From contig QPMI01000101.1 in assembly GCA_004431415.1 (NCBI GenBank), positions 186,001-250,000 of the forward strand: a DNA stretch of 64,000 nucleotides, in the 5' to 3' direction. The stretch is from Cyanophora paradoxa. Its lineage: Eukaryota > Glaucocystophyceae > Cyanophorales > Cyanophoraceae. Position numbers and translations under genes: made by a program. The stretch's first letter is position 1. Each line of letters starts with the position of its first letter. Of this stretch, positions 11,148 through 22,268 are shown piece after piece. The notes under the pieces are model-generated. The model saw nothing but the letters and a program-made list of their open reading frames with translations, did not search any database and had not been told where the DNA came from.

Positions 11148-11889
11148 GCATGGCGAGCGTCCGGTCGACGCGCACGGGGCCGCGGCGGGGGGCGGGGGCG
11201 GGGGCGGGGCGGGGGCGGGGCCGGGGGCCGAGGCGGGGCCCTCCTCTCTCGCGGCAATGGCGATGGCTGCCCTCGGGGGAGGAGCGGGCCCCCGAGGCGG
11301 CCCCGGAGGCGGCGGCGCTCCTCCCCGCCCCGGCCCGGGGCCCGCGGGGGCCGCCCGCCCCGCAGGGCCCCGCTGGGCCCGCGCCAAGGGCGCCTCGGCC
11401 AAGCCCGTACCCCCGCGGCGCCCAACCCGCGGAGGGCGGCGGGGCGGCCGGCACCGCCGGCCCCGCGGCCGCCGCCGGCCCCGGGGGCACCCGCGTCGCT
11501 CTCTGACGCAGAGGGCCGCTTCTGACTCTCCCCCTCCTCCCCCGCTTTCCCCCTGGATACGCATTGACAATGGCATCTCGAGTTATTGAATGATTGCACA
11601 TACAAGGGGCCAGGGGCCCCGACTCTCGTGCATCTCACAATTGCAATTGATGCAACTTGAAGCTATCGCTAGCCACGATCTAGGAGCAAACGTCAACTAC
11701 AGGAGGCATCGAACACGATCGCAATAACAACATACCATATTATAGGCTCTCCAATACTAAGATGCAATCTTGAAACAGAAAACGCGACAAGTACCTCATC
11801 TCAAAAAAAGCGGGGCAGGGGAGCGTGGGGCGGCGGGCGGGGCCCCGCCTCTGCGCTCGAGGGCGGTGCGGTTCGGGCGGGGCGGGGGC
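11148..11889. other. GC-rich 3' flank, then AT-richer spacer; no gene seen
   Basis: 11150-11560 is extreme-GC, open in several frames, and has only Gly/Pro/Arg/Ala low complexity, probably 3' untranslated sequence of the WW gene or a last alternative exon. 11590-11800 is AT-richer and looks like a convergent intergenic gap before the cyclase stop codon. Confidence 0.4.
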
Positions 11890-13256
11890 TCAGGGGAGGA
11901 CGAGGGAGGCGAGGGAGGCGACGCCGCCCGGGGGTGGAGGCGAGGGGCACCCCCGCCCCGCCAGCTCGAGGGCGGGGAGCGTGTGCGCCATCCCCCGCGC
12001 CCGCCGCCCCTCCCCGCCGCCCCGGAGCTCCCCCGAGGTCACCGGCGGCGTCGGCGGGTCGAGGTCGGCGGGGCGGATGACCGTCTCGGGCGTCCCGGCG
12101 CGCTCGAGCTCGCGGGGGGCGGCGGGGGGCGAGGGGGAGGCCCGGGCGAGCTCCTCGGCGTCCGTGTTCGACGCGGAGGAGTGCGTGCGCGTGCGCAGCG
12201 CCGCCGGCACCGGCACCCGCCCCGGCGGCCGCCCCGCGCTGTAGCCCGAGGCGCTCCCTCCCTCGGCGTCGGAGGGCGGTCCGTGCCCGTCGGGGGGCCC
12301 GTGCACGGCCTCGGTGAGGAGGTCGAGCTGCACGGCGCGTATCCGGAGCGAGGCCGAGGGGCCGGCCAGCTCCCCCGCAGCGGCCGGGAGGAGGGCGGGG
12401 ATGGAGGCCGCCGACGAGGGCCCCGAGCGGGCGGCCGAGCGGAGGGAGCGCACGTTCGAGAGGCCCGAGGCCGCCGAGGCGGGGGCGGAGCGCGGGGCCG
12501 GCAGCGAGGCGGGCGAGGGCGGGCCGGGGGGAGCGGGGGCGAGGGAGGGGGACCAGAGGGGGGGCCAGCTGCGGCGCGGCAGCAGGGACCAGACGGCGAG
12601 CTCGCCCTTGCCCTTGACGGGCTGCCGCCCGAGGGCGTGGAGGGGGTAGGCGTCGGCGGCGCCCTCGGCGGCGAGCTGCGCGACGGTCGCCTCGGGCATG
12701 GCCACCGAGTCCCGCGCCGCGAGCTGCTCCAGCCGGCTCGCCATGTTCACCGTGTCCCCCCTGCGCCCGCGTGCGAGGCGCTCGAGGGGGGGCGGGAAGA
12801 GGCGGGGGGGCGGGGGCGGACCAGAGGTCGAAGGTGAGCTTGCTCTTGCCGACGACGCCGGCGACCAGGGGGCCCGAGCAGAGGCCCACGCGCAGCTGCA
12901 CGCGCAGGCCCGCCGCCGCGTTGATCTGCGCCCGCATCCGCCTCAGGCTCGCGCGAGGCGGGAGAGGGGCGGGGCGCGGGGCGGGGTGCGGCTCGCCCGC
13001 TCGATGGTGTCGAGGAAGTCGAGGGCGAGCTCGACGGCGAGGCGCGCGTGGCCCTCCGCCCCCCCCTTCCCACCGCACGCACGCACGCCGGGCGCCCTTC
13101 AGCGGGGGACGGAGGAGCGAGGGGGGAGAGGGGCGGCGCACCTGGGCGAGGCCCGTGACGCACATGACGGCGTCGCCGATGGTCTTGATCTTCTCGGCCC
13201 CGCGCCCCGCGATGCAGTCGTCCAGGCGCGAGAAGATGAGGTCCAGCATCTGCGCG

Positions 13257-13291
<35 letters not shown>

Positions 13292-15957
13292 TCAGAGGCC
13301 TCTCCTCGCCCTGGGAGGGGCGGGGCGGGGCGGGAGGGGCGGACGGAGACGAGGGCGAAGGGCTCCATCTCGGAGGCCATCGCCGTGAACCCGCAGATGT
13401 CCGCCTGGCCCCCGCCCGCCCCGGGGCCCCGGCCCCCGTCAGCTCAGCCAGCCATCGGGGCCGCGCGGGCGCACGAAGAGGACGGTGGCGCCGGGGACGC
13501 CATCCGCGATGCCCTTCTCCCCCGCCTTCAGCCGCTCCGCGATCGGCTCCGGGATCGCGTTGTACAGCAGCCGCTCCGACGCCGCCTTCTGCTCGAGGAG
13601 CCAGCGGAGCATGCGGTTGATGGAGGAGGAGAGGTACTTGAACTCGAGGGAGGGCCCCACCGGCTCCACCGACCCCCGCCGCCCCCGCCCCGCCTCCTGC
13701 CCCTGCCCCTGCCCCTGCCCCTGCCCCTGCCCCGCCAGCGAGCCGTGCCGGCTGGGCGCCGCCGGCGCGTACGCTGCCCCCTCCGCGAAGCCCGGGCCGG
13801 TGAGGCGCCGCGTGAGGGCGCGCGCCCACGCCGGCGCCCGCGACGGGGCGCGCGCGAGGGCGAGCCCGGGGGCTGCCGAGGCCGGGGCGGCGCGCGAGGC
13901 GATCGAGTCGCCGTCGGCGGCGGCGGCGGAGGAGGCGGAGCCGCGGCGGCTGTCCGGGTGGGCCCCGGGGTCGCCCCGCTCGCCGTCCCCCGTCACGGAC
14001 CGAACGTTCGCCGTGAGCCTCGAGACCGGCCTCGTCACCACCGCCTCGATCTGGGCGGCGGCAAGTCAAGGCGGGGGAGCTGAGCCAAGTGGGGTTGGCG
14101 TTGAAGCACGTAGATGATGGTGACGACGGCCATGCAGGCGCAGGCGGCGAAGAAGGACCAGAAGAGGCTCTGGAGCATGGCGAAGCCCTTGGAGACGATG
14201 TCGCGGGGCCCGTCCACCCGCACGATCACCGCCGGCGCCCCCGTCGGGTCCGCGTAGACCGCGTACGACGCCGAGCGCGCCTCCCCGACCGGCAGCGGCT
14301 TCGGCGTCGTCCTGCGCCCCCGCCGCTCTAGGCGGTAACGGGGTGCGAGGCGGGGCGGAGGGGACGAGGCGCACGAGGGGTGGCCCCCGGCGAAGTTCCC
14401 CTCGAGATCCTCGTCCTGCAGCCGGCCGCTGTCCCGGCCCTGGCGACCCCGACCGGCCATTGAGCGAGAGAGGCCGTCCACCCGGGGCCCGCGCCGGCCG
14501 GCGTACCCCCCAGCAGAAGCGCTTCGACGCGGCGTGCGTGGAGGAGGCGGTGAGGACCTGCGGGGGCAATGGTTGGATTGGGGGCGGGATGGAAGGGGCG
14601 AGGGGCCCACCGAGGTCCTGAAGGACGAGACGAGGTGCTTGTGGCCCGGGAAGCCCAGGCTGCGCGGCCCGGCCGGCCTTCAGGGCCGCAGGAGCGGCGG
14701 CGGGCGGGGGCGGGGCGGACCCGATGGACTCGGCGGCCCTGGCGGCCTTGTTGAAGTCCCGCCGCACCTCCTCGAAGTCCGGCTCCCCTGCTCGGGAGTC
14801 GGGCCCGGCGCCAGAGGGCGCGGGGCGGCGGGGGCGGGCGGGGGGACCGTGGAAGTGGGAGGGCGGGGCGAAGGGCTCGAAGGTGAGGCAGGTCTGGGAC
14901 TGGGCGGCGGCGCGGGCGAGCCAGGCGTCCGTGACGCGGCGCCCGAAGGCGACCAGGCCGACGACGGGCCCCGAGAAGTTGGAGAACTCGAGCGGCGCCG
15001 TCGCCACGACCACCGTCTCGTGCACGGGCTCCATCTCGCAGAAGAGGCCCCCGCTCTTGTGGTTCGCCCGCCCCGCCCCCGCCGCCAGCGGGTGCGTCCC
15101 GTTGAACTCGCGGAAGAGCGGGGGGATCTCGGCGCCGCCCCGGGCGCGCCCGAAGGCGAGGCGGCCGCCGGCGTCGTAGAAGCCGGCGAAGAAGATGTCT
15201 GTGGCGAGGAGGCGTCAGCGGGGCGGGGAGGGGGGGAGGTGCCGGCGGCGGGCCGATGGTGGCGAGGGCGTCGTCGTTGAGGTACTCGTCCATGAAGGCC
15301 CGGATGCCCGCCTCGTCCCGCGAGAGCATCAGGAAGCTCGGGTCGTCCCACCCCCCTGCCCCCGCCCCGTCGCCAGGGCGTCGCGCGGCTCCCTCGCGAG
15401 GGCCGGGCGGCCCGCACCGTAGTTCAGCGCGAGGACGGAGAGCGAGTAGAGGTCGTCGCTCACGGCGCCCGAGACGCGGTCCAGCTGGTGCCCCGCCTCG
15501 TCCTGCGGCGCCCGCCCCGGCGGCTCGGCGGCCCGGCGGCGCGGATGCGGCGCGGGGGGCGGGGGGGCGCGCCGTCTCGAGGCCGGCGAAGCTCTCCGGG
15601 ACGCGCAGGAAGACGACGGTGCCGATCACCACGTAGAGGATGATGAGGAAGAGGAGCAGGCCGAGGAGGATCTGGGTCCGCAGCGAGCCCAGCACCCGCT
15701 TCCACAGGCTCAGCTTGTGCAGAGCCGGCACCTGCGTCCACTCCCACCCGACCCCGAAGCTTCCGCCACTGGGACCATCGGCCTCGGGGCGCTTTCCCGG
15801 GCGAGTCCATGAAAGCAGGCCCTTCGGCGCCACCTCCGACTGTGCCGCCCGAGAGGCGCGGAGGCCTGCCGGGGAAAGCAGCTTAGCTGCGCATCCTCTG
15901 GTGGCGGGAAACGAGAGTAATTGAGGGTCCGCGCGCACGGTCGGCGCCTCCGTTCAT
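11890..15957 (-). CDS. Receptor-type class III adenylyl cyclase
   Basis: Makes cAMP from ATP. Order: a short N-tail, TM1 (ILLGL..LIILYVVIGTVVFL), an extracellular sensor of several hundred residues (begins DEAGHQLDRVSGAVSDDLYS; ends YADPTGAPAVIVRVDGP), TM2 (FWSFFAACACMAVVTIIYVL), and a low-complexity linker with a QG hexamer repeat near 13693-13735. Next come the helix LLYNAIPEPIAERLKAGEKG and the catalytic domain. Splicing restores VLFADICGFT (first metal Asp), EKIKTIGDAVM (second metal Asp) and LWGDTVNMASRLE (transition-state Asn/Arg). The Lys of EKIKTIGD and the Asp of FDLWGD are the ATP-selecting residues; guanylyl cyclases have Glu and Cys there. One intron carries a 30-base poly-G/C tract. 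A long disordered tail ends at 11890. The start ATG at 15957 (MNGGAD) and the first exon are tentative. The sensor resembles CHASE/Cache-type domains but is not assigned. Confidence 0.85.
13258..13287. repeat. Poly-G tract in a cyclase intron
   Basis: 30 consecutive G on the plus strand, so poly-C on the cyclase coding strand, ending a few bases before the acceptor of the exon that encodes MLDLIFSRLDDCIAG. It takes the place of a polypyrimidine tract. Confidence 0.9.
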
Positions 15958-16649
15958 CGGTTCAGCTCAATCGATATCCTCCATGAGCTTTGATTTCCAG
16001 GAGACACCGCTCCAGGCTGGAAGATCTCGTCTACAGCGACACAGCTCACAACTGGATAGCGAGCCGGCCTTCCCGGTGACACAGTAGATAAGGCTCCGAC
16101 AAGCCGCGTTGGGGCGGTCGAGCTGTCCTCGCGTACGGGAAGCTCTTGGCACTCCGAGCTTCGCCACCCGCGCGCGCCAGTTAACGTTCGAGTGCGCGTC
16201 AGAAGTGCGAAGCGTGACCCCGGGGGGGTACCACAGCGGGCCTCACTGCTGCACTGTGCGTGCCGGCCGTTATGGCAGGCATTGGCAGCGTCGACGTCAC
16301 TACTACGTATACTATATATATTAGCTAGTACTGGCGTATACCGGTATACGTACCGCAGCGAGCCTCGGATCGAGCGCCGCGAGCGTTGCGATGCATACTA
16401 TGCATGCGCACACGCCGTACGTGTACGTCGTGCTAGCTATATAGATCGCGGCTCATGCAGCGATCAGAACATACTGCTGCAACAGCCCGATTGCGAGCCC
16501 CTGAAAAAAATGCGTGTGCACTGCTTAAAACAGCTCGAAAAGGTCTAGATACAGGGTATACGTAACGTGCAACTGGTGCCTTCAGCTAGTCGGCAGCCAA
16601 CGTCGGAATACTAGTGGCCGCGCACTGGCTACCCTGCTGCGCGCTCCCC
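15958..16649. other. Intergenic; AT-richer palindromic patch
   Basis: 16290-16560 contains TATACTATATATATTAGCTA-type sequence and CGTATACCGGTATACG. No gene or RNA is recognised. It separates two minus-strand genes. Confidence 0.45.
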
Positions 16650-17914
16650 TCAGGGCATGTCGATGTACACCCGCAGCTCTGGAGTGGCCGGGCGGGGCGG
16701 CGGTTACGCTGGCTCGAGGGGGCGCGGGATCGGCGGGGCCGGGGCGGGGGGCGGGCGCACGGCTCATCTGGGAGCCCTCCCAGACGATGCTCTCCATGCC
16801 CTTCAGGACGGTACCCCCGACGGTGAGCTCGAACTCCCTGCGCGCGCGCGCGGAGTCAGGGCCCAGACTTTGAGAGGCGCGCCGGCAGGGGGGGCGAGGG
16901 GTGCGAAGAGGGAGGAACGGGGCGCGCACAGGATGCTGACTGCGTCCGACGGGCTGCGCGCGGCTCCCGTCAGCGAGTCCCCGGGTGGACGGGGGAAGGG
17001 GGGGAAGGGGGCTCGCGCACTCGACGTGGATGTTGGTGACGCGCAGCACGATGTTCTGGTTCTGGTCGAACATCGCCTTCAGCGCGCCCAGCGCCTGGTC
17101 CCGCCCTGCGCGCCGCGACCGCGTCAGCTCAGCCCCCGGAACTCATTGGGCGCGCTCGCTCGCCTTCCCGCTTCTGCGGGGGGCGTGCGGTTCAGACAGT
17201 GCGCGCGAGGCGGCGCCGCGGACGGGGGAGCGCGAGGGCTGAGCGCGCACCGGCGTGACTCCGTGGTAGTATTCCGTTACTGCCAGCGTGTGCTTAGTGA
17301 GTGCAAATGGAAGGGCGGCGCATCGGCCCGCACCGGTGTAGTCCTCCGCCATGAGCGCCTCAAGGGCGGCCACGTCCCGCTTGTTGAACGCGCGCACGTA
17401 GTTCTCCTGCGCGGGCGCCGCTTCTCAGAGCAAGCGATGAGTCTAGGGATCCGGGACGGCAGGGGGGGGGGGGGGTCGGCTCTGCTCGGGCGGCACGGCG
17501 TAGCTAGCAGAATGTGAGGTGCCGAGAGGCGCGCACCGTGTTTGCGCGAAGGTTGCTGAGATTCCTGTTCAGACTCGAAGCGCTGGCAGCGCGATACAGA
17601 CTCCATAGAAAGATTGTCCCGAGCACCACGCCGGCGATGTAGGCATGCTTCTTGGCCACGCGGAAGCTGCGCAGGGACAGAGGGCGAAATCAGATGCAAG
17701 GCTGAGAAGCAAATGGGCGCGCGAGCGTCTAGAGTGCTGGCCGTTGTGCGGCGTGCGCCATCTCGCGAATGGGGCGCGAGCCGTTGGTATGATATCACAA
17801 TGCCGATGCACGATCGCCGGCAGCCGTAGCTGGCGATGCGAAGCTAGCCGCCAGACTTCGTCGGCGACTCCACGCCCGACCAAGAAGTTGCGAAAAGCGC
17901 GCACTTGAAAACAT
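16650..17914 (-). CDS. Membrane-anchored NTF2/SnoaL-like protein
   Basis: Assigned from fold-level pattern, not a named family. The ATG at 17914 (MFSSARFSQLLGRA) is spliced to FRVAKKHAYIAGVVLGTIFL, a single N-terminal membrane helix or targeting anchor. The following exons give ENYVRAFNKRDVAALEALMA and EDYTG, the typical first helix of SnoaL/NTF2-like domains. Then come HTLAVTEYYHGVTP, DQALGALKAMFDQNQNIVLR, EFELTVGGTVLKGMESIVWE and the last strand SQMSQLRVYIDMP before the TGA at 16650. That matches the helix-then-curved-sheet order of the fold, which commonly binds small hydrophobic ligands or acts as a polyketide-cyclase-like enzyme. One intron contains a 14-base poly-C run (sense strand). 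The early Phe could indicate plastid import, but the N-terminus is also compatible with a simple anchor. Catalytic function is unknown. Confidence 0.6.
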
Positions 17915-18573
17915 CTCCCCCTGCGTTGATCAAGCCGCGCGGAGATGCCGCCATTACTACTTTGAAGCTAGAAGCTGTACCCCCCAAACTCCTCGACTTC
18001 GCAACGTTAACATGCGCATGCGCGCGCGCAAGCAACCTGGCAAGCTCGATATCTTATTAGCGCTAGTGCTAGCCTAAGCACTGCGGCAGGGCCGGGCCGC
18101 GCTCAGGAGCGCTTCCGAAGTTCGACTCTCGGCGCCGGCCGCCGGGCGAATTCAGCGCGCCGCGGCGCCACGTGCACCTTCTGTGGCGCAGGTACCGGTG
18201 CACTGCAGCTGCATATAGATGCATCGATATCGTTATCTAGGTGCCGGCCGCGGGGAAGCTTAGGGCGCACTCTCTCCATCCGAGGCTCAAGCTATATAGC
18301 TAGCGCTTAAGCTTAAGGGGGCCTTAGCTTGCAATTGGGCCCGGCCGACCGAATTCGAAGCCGCTCCGGCGGTGGATGGCGGGCTGGACGCTCGACGTCG
18401 ACGTGGTTGCATCCCACCCATGCATATGAAATCCGCGGCCGTCTAGCTGTGGGCGTTCTGTCTGCAGCCTGTATGTTTCTCGAAGGATCCGGATTACGCA
18501 TACACAGGAAGAATTCATATCCCACTGGGCCAGGCAAGGGACAGCTACTACGTATACACAGCAGCAGCACAAA
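17915..18573. other. Intergenic, no gene seen
   Basis: Upstream flank of the NTF2-like gene and downstream flank of COQ4 (both minus strand). Contains 'catgcgcatgcgcgcgcgc' near 18010 and several AT-rich palindromes near 18215-18310. No RNA gene is recognised. Confidence 0.45.
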
Positions 18574-19717
18574 TCAGGGGGCCGAGGGGCTCTCTCTGGG
18601 TTCCTGCCCCGGGCGCGGGGGTTGCGCGTGCGCGTGCGCGTGCACGTGGTCGTGGGGGGCGGCGCCGGCGGCGTTGACGGGGGAGGGGAAGATGGTAGGG
18701 GGCGGAGGCAGGAGGCGGAGGCGGGCGCGGAGCTCCCCGATGGGCTCCTCGAGGTGCCGCTCGTAGTAGACGTTCATGAGGAACGGGGCGCTCCGCGCGC
18801 ACCGCACCGCCCACGGCACCAGCCTGCCCAGCAGCTGCTCCCGCTCCCCCCGTGTCAGGCGCGCCGGGCCCACGAGCCCCGCGAGGGCCGTCATCGGGAG
18901 CCCCGTCTGCACGGCCTCGACCCACTTGACGGCGAGCTCGCCGAGGACCGAGGGCGGCACGCCCAGCAGCACGTGCCAGAAGTCGTGCGCCTCCCGGTAC
19001 CTCTGCGGGGGGCTAGGTGAAAGAGCAAAGGGGACGGGTACGAGGATTCCGGCACCTGCATGACGTAGGCGAGCTCGGCGTCGTCGACGAAGCGGACGCG
19101 CGCGCGCTCGTCGGGCGTGTAGACGTGCGCGCCCATCCAATTCGCGTACTCCCGCCCGAAGGAGCCCTCCGGCAGCGTCCGCAGACGCTTCATATTAACC
19201 TGCGGGAATTTGCGCTCGACGGGAGCGGGGCGACGAAGGGCGGGGGAGGGGTGGCTAGGGCTGACCGTCTCCTCCGTCACAAGAGGCCGCTCCGCAAGGA
19301 TGATGCGCCCCGTCGGGTCCCTGTCGCGTGATGCAGCTCAGACGGGGGCGGGGGGGCGGGAGCCGATCGCGGGCGGCCGCACTTCTGCATGGTGTCGCGC
19401 ATGCGGGCGAGGGCGGTGAGGCCCGTCGTCTCACCCAGCACCGCCACCATGTCGCCGCGCTCGGGGTTCGCCAGCGCCACGAACGCCGAGCCCACAGCCA
19501 GCAGCGCCCGCTGCGCCGCCTCAGCAGCAGCCAGGCGGCACCCGAGGCGCGGCCAGGCGGCACCCGAGGCGCGGCCAGGCGGGCGCCGCACCTGGAACGG
19601 CGTCACGGGTCGGTGGCCTGGGTAGAGCGGCGTGCCCCACTCCGTACGCTCCGCGTTCGGCAGAGCCTGCGGCCGCGCGGAGCTCGCGGGCCCAGGAGCG
19701 CCGCTCGGGCCTGGCAT
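18574..19717 (-). CDS. COQ4: Ubiquinone biosynthesis protein COQ4
   Basis: COQ4 is a mitochondrial matrix-side protein of the coenzyme Q synthesis complex; it binds zinc and takes part in ring modification. Splicing gives TPLYPGHRPVTPFQ then RALLAVGSAFVALANPERGD, MVAVLGETTGLTALARMRD, DPTGRIILAERPLVTEET, VNMKRLRTLPEGSFGREY, RFVDDAELAYVMQ and finally RYREAHDFWHVLLG. The zinc motif HDxxH-x11-E is complete (HDFWH...E), followed by AVKWVEAVQTGLPM and FLMNVYYERHLEEPI. A His/Pro-rich tail of about 40 residues after the conserved core is an extra not typical of the family. The start ATG at 19717 gives no obvious mitochondrial presequence; an Arg-rich leader lies upstream in another frame, so a 5' exon may be missed. 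Divergent from RPC19. Confidence 0.92.
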
Positions 19718-20004
19718 TGACGCTGAAGATGACGCAGCCCCATCCGCCGCCAGACCCTACAGGCGTCGCTGAGCGCTTTGCACGAGCATGGTCGCGCTGG
19801 CGAGGCACGGCGCGGAGGGCCGGCGGCGCACCGCTCCGGTTGGCCTAACTGGACCGCACGGTGACGCGTGCACGAATCCGGCCGCTCTAGCGGCCCTCGA
19901 GGCTGCCGCTTGCGACGCCGGAGCCCTGAGCATGTGCATTCGCATATGGACTTCGTTCCCAGTTGGTTGGTGCGATACCCCGGCGAGAACTTTGCAGGCT
20001 CGGC
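19718..20004. promoter_or_regulatory. Divergent intergenic region COQ4/RPC19
   Basis: 287 bp between opposed start codons. It may include a short undetected COQ4 5' exon. No specific element recognised. Confidence 0.35.
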
Positions 20005-20592
20005 ATGGCGCCGAACGAGAAGCTGGATGACGACGATAAGGTGGAAGTGGAGCAGGCGGCGAAGGTCGAGGTGGTGCGGAAGCGCCGATCGCGAATGCGG
20101 TTCGGCGCAGCCCGCCTCACACAAGTCGGCGCGCAGGCGGCGGGCAGCGATGAAACTTGCGCTACGTTCGCCTTCACAGATGAGGATCATACCATGGGAA
20201 ATGCGGTCCGCTACATGCTCATGAAGAAGTGCGCTCGCGCCTTCGCTCCAGCTTAGCTATCGCCGCCTGATCGCCACAAGCAGCCCCGACGTGGAGTTTG
20301 CTGGATACAGCGTACCGCATCCTAACGAGAACAAGATGAACGTCCGCGTGCAGACCACGGGTCCGTCGATCGGAGCCGCAGCCTCCTCCTTTCTGACTTA
20401 CGCCCCGCGGCAGGCGCCCCGGCCACGGAGGCGCTCACCAAAGCGCTTCGCGACACGCAGGTTCGCACAGCGCCCGCTTCTCCTGGCGGGGAACTGAGCG
20501 CGTCGCAGGACCTCTGCAAGTGCCTGCTTTCGGCTTTCGGCGACGCGATGAAGGCGTACGCAGCTACGCACGACATAAAGCTCGACAGCTGA
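20005..20592 (+). CDS. RPC19: RNA polymerase I/III subunit AC19
   Basis: AC19 (RPC19, POLR1D) is the small alpha-like subunit that pairs with AC40 to nucleate assembly of RNA polymerases I and III. Four exons, 20005-20228, 20284-20360, 20414-20460 and 20509-20592, join in frame to 143 residues, the family size. The diagnostic core is intact: CATFAFTDEDHTMGNAVRYM across the first junction into NPDVEFAGYSVPHPNENKMN and VRVQTTG. It ends with a helix DLCKCLLSAFGDAMKAYAA. The N-terminal tail is acidic then basic (VVRKRRSRMRF). The three introns start GTGCG, GTCCG and GTTCG. This is the best-defined gene in the window. Confidence 0.96.
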
Positions 20593-20928
20593 TCTGGGCG
20601 CTCTAGTGTCGACCTCGGCCTTCGAGCTCCCCGCGGGAGGCGCCGCCCCCGGGCCCTCGGGTCGATCATCCATCAAAGACCTCAGTGACGTCGACAGATC
20701 CCCAGTCACACGGGCCCATGGCAGTGATCCCCCAACATCGAGCGATCCAACGCAGCGCCAATCGCCGCTTCCCATCGCATCATTTGCTTCACACTCCATT
20801 CTAGTGAGCGAGCTCTAGCGCGGCAGGTTTCAGGCAGTCGTAGCAGTCAAGTGCATCTAGAAAGGTTCAGCGTACGTGTATACGTATCTCTTAAGGACTA
20901 GTACGCTTTGAGGAGATTCTCTATGCTT
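20593..20928. other. Convergent intergenic gap
   Basis: 336 bp between the tail-to-tail stops of RPC19 and the dioxygenase gene. A TACGTGTATACGTA palindrome lies near 20872. No gene seen. Confidence 0.4.
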
Positions 20929-22268
20929 CTATGTGTTCTCCTGCGCGCCTCCGCCGCCCGGGGGATCGCCGTCCGGATCCGGATCCACTTCGCCGCCGGC
21001 GCCGCCGGACCCTTCCAGGGAGAGCAGGAATGCGCGCACGGGCTCGGGGATGGGCTCCCGCCCCTCGTACGTCCACACCTGCCAGCGAAGAGGGGTCAGG
21101 CCGAGAACTGAAGCGACTGGATGCGGATCGACGGGCTCGACCTGCGCGGCGACGGCTGCGAGGCGGGCCGCGAGGGGCGGCAGCCGCAGGGGCCCCTCGG
21201 GGGCGTCGCCGTGCCCCCAGAGCGGGCCCCCCGTGCGCACGAACGGGTCCTCGAAGCTCGGGTCCGAGAGGGCGAACGAGAGGCTCACCCGCGGGTGCGC
21301 CGCCTGCGCGCAGTCCGGTCACAAAAGGCAAAGAGGGGTTTAAGGGGGGGGCAAGGGGGGTATGGGCGTGGGCGCGCCTTGGAGCCGGCCCGCCCCCCGA
21401 AGTGCAGGAGGCGGCCCGACCAGACCAGGACCTCCCCGACCCGCGCCTGGGGGCACACGAAGCTCGGAAGAGGAGGGGGAGAAGGTGGCGGGGGTACGGC
21501 GAATCCTCGGGGCGGGCGGGGGGCACCGGGAGGGCGCGGAGATCCTGCAGGTCGAAGTCGGCGTCGGCGCGGCCGGCCTCGCGGTACCGGGCGTCGAATT
21601 CCGCGGGCACGACTGCACGATCCCGAAGTCAGATCGGATTCCGTTTTACTGATCGTGAGCTGCGCACCGTAGATGCAGCCGTTCTCTGGCGTGGCCTCCG
21701 TCAGCGGCACCCAGGCCTGGCCCGGGCGGATCAGCTGCAGATGGCGCGCAAGGGCCGGGCTGCTTGGGGGTCTGACGGTGACGTAGAGGGGGGAGGCGTC
21801 GGGGGCGAAGGGCATGGTGTCGCGGTCCCTGTGGAGGCCCCAGCCGCGCTGGCGGGCGGCCGGGGCGAGGTGCCAGGCCATGAAGTCGGCGTTGAAGCGG
21901 AGCGCGGGGCCCACGAGGCGGGCGCGCAGGAGCCGCTCCAGAAGCAGCGCGAGCGCCCAGGCCTCGTCGGCGAGGCAGGCCCAGACGGGGGCGAGGCCGC
22001 CCGCCACGACTGCCTCCACGGCGCGCAGCTGCGCCGCGAGCAGTGCCGGCACATCCAGCCCGCTCTCGCGCCGCGCCCGCTTCGAACTCGCATGCAGCGA
22101 CTGCTCCGACGCGTCGGGCACCTCCTGCTCCAGCGCCGCCGCCGCCTCCTCCTCCCGCGCCGCGCCGCTCGGACCGGCGGCCGCGGCGCTCGCGCCGGCT
22201 TCGAGCCCAACGAGTCGGCAGTAGCCGTCATCGAACAGAGACGTTCGGGCAGCGGCGACGTCGTTCAT
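20929..22268 (-). CDS. Phytanoyl-CoA dioxygenase-like Fe(II)/2OG oxygenase
   Basis: An Fe(II)- and 2-oxoglutarate-dependent hydroxylase of the PhyH superfamily; the substrate is unknown. The frame from the ATG at 22268 reads an Ala/Glu-rich head, a helical part (DVPALLAAQLRAVEAVVAGG), then GWGLHRDRDTMPF with the iron-binding H-x-D. LYVTLIRPGQAWVPLTEATP, ENGCIYVVPAEFDARY, GEVLVWSGRLLHFGGRAG (distal iron His) and RVSLSFAL (Arg for 2OG) follow. All three iron ligands and the Arg are present. Coding-looking sequence in the same frame continues upstream to about 22400 (RGAELAFWRGLGLRVEELRF), so the true start may lie in an earlier exon. One intron uses a GC donor at 21377. It is head-to-head with a VIT iron transporter. 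Confidence 0.82.

Noticed and set aside
11150-11600. Extension of the WW-protein reading frame to about 11589
   Set aside because: Splicing at 10882-10960 gives a coherent Tyr-Arg-Lys tail that stops at 11147; the longer frame is Gly/Pro/Arg noise with no acceptor needed.
11890-15957. Guanylyl cyclase assignment
   Set aside because: The nucleotide-selecting positions are Lys (EKIKTIGD) and Asp (FDLWGD), the adenylyl type; guanylyl enzymes carry Glu and Cys.
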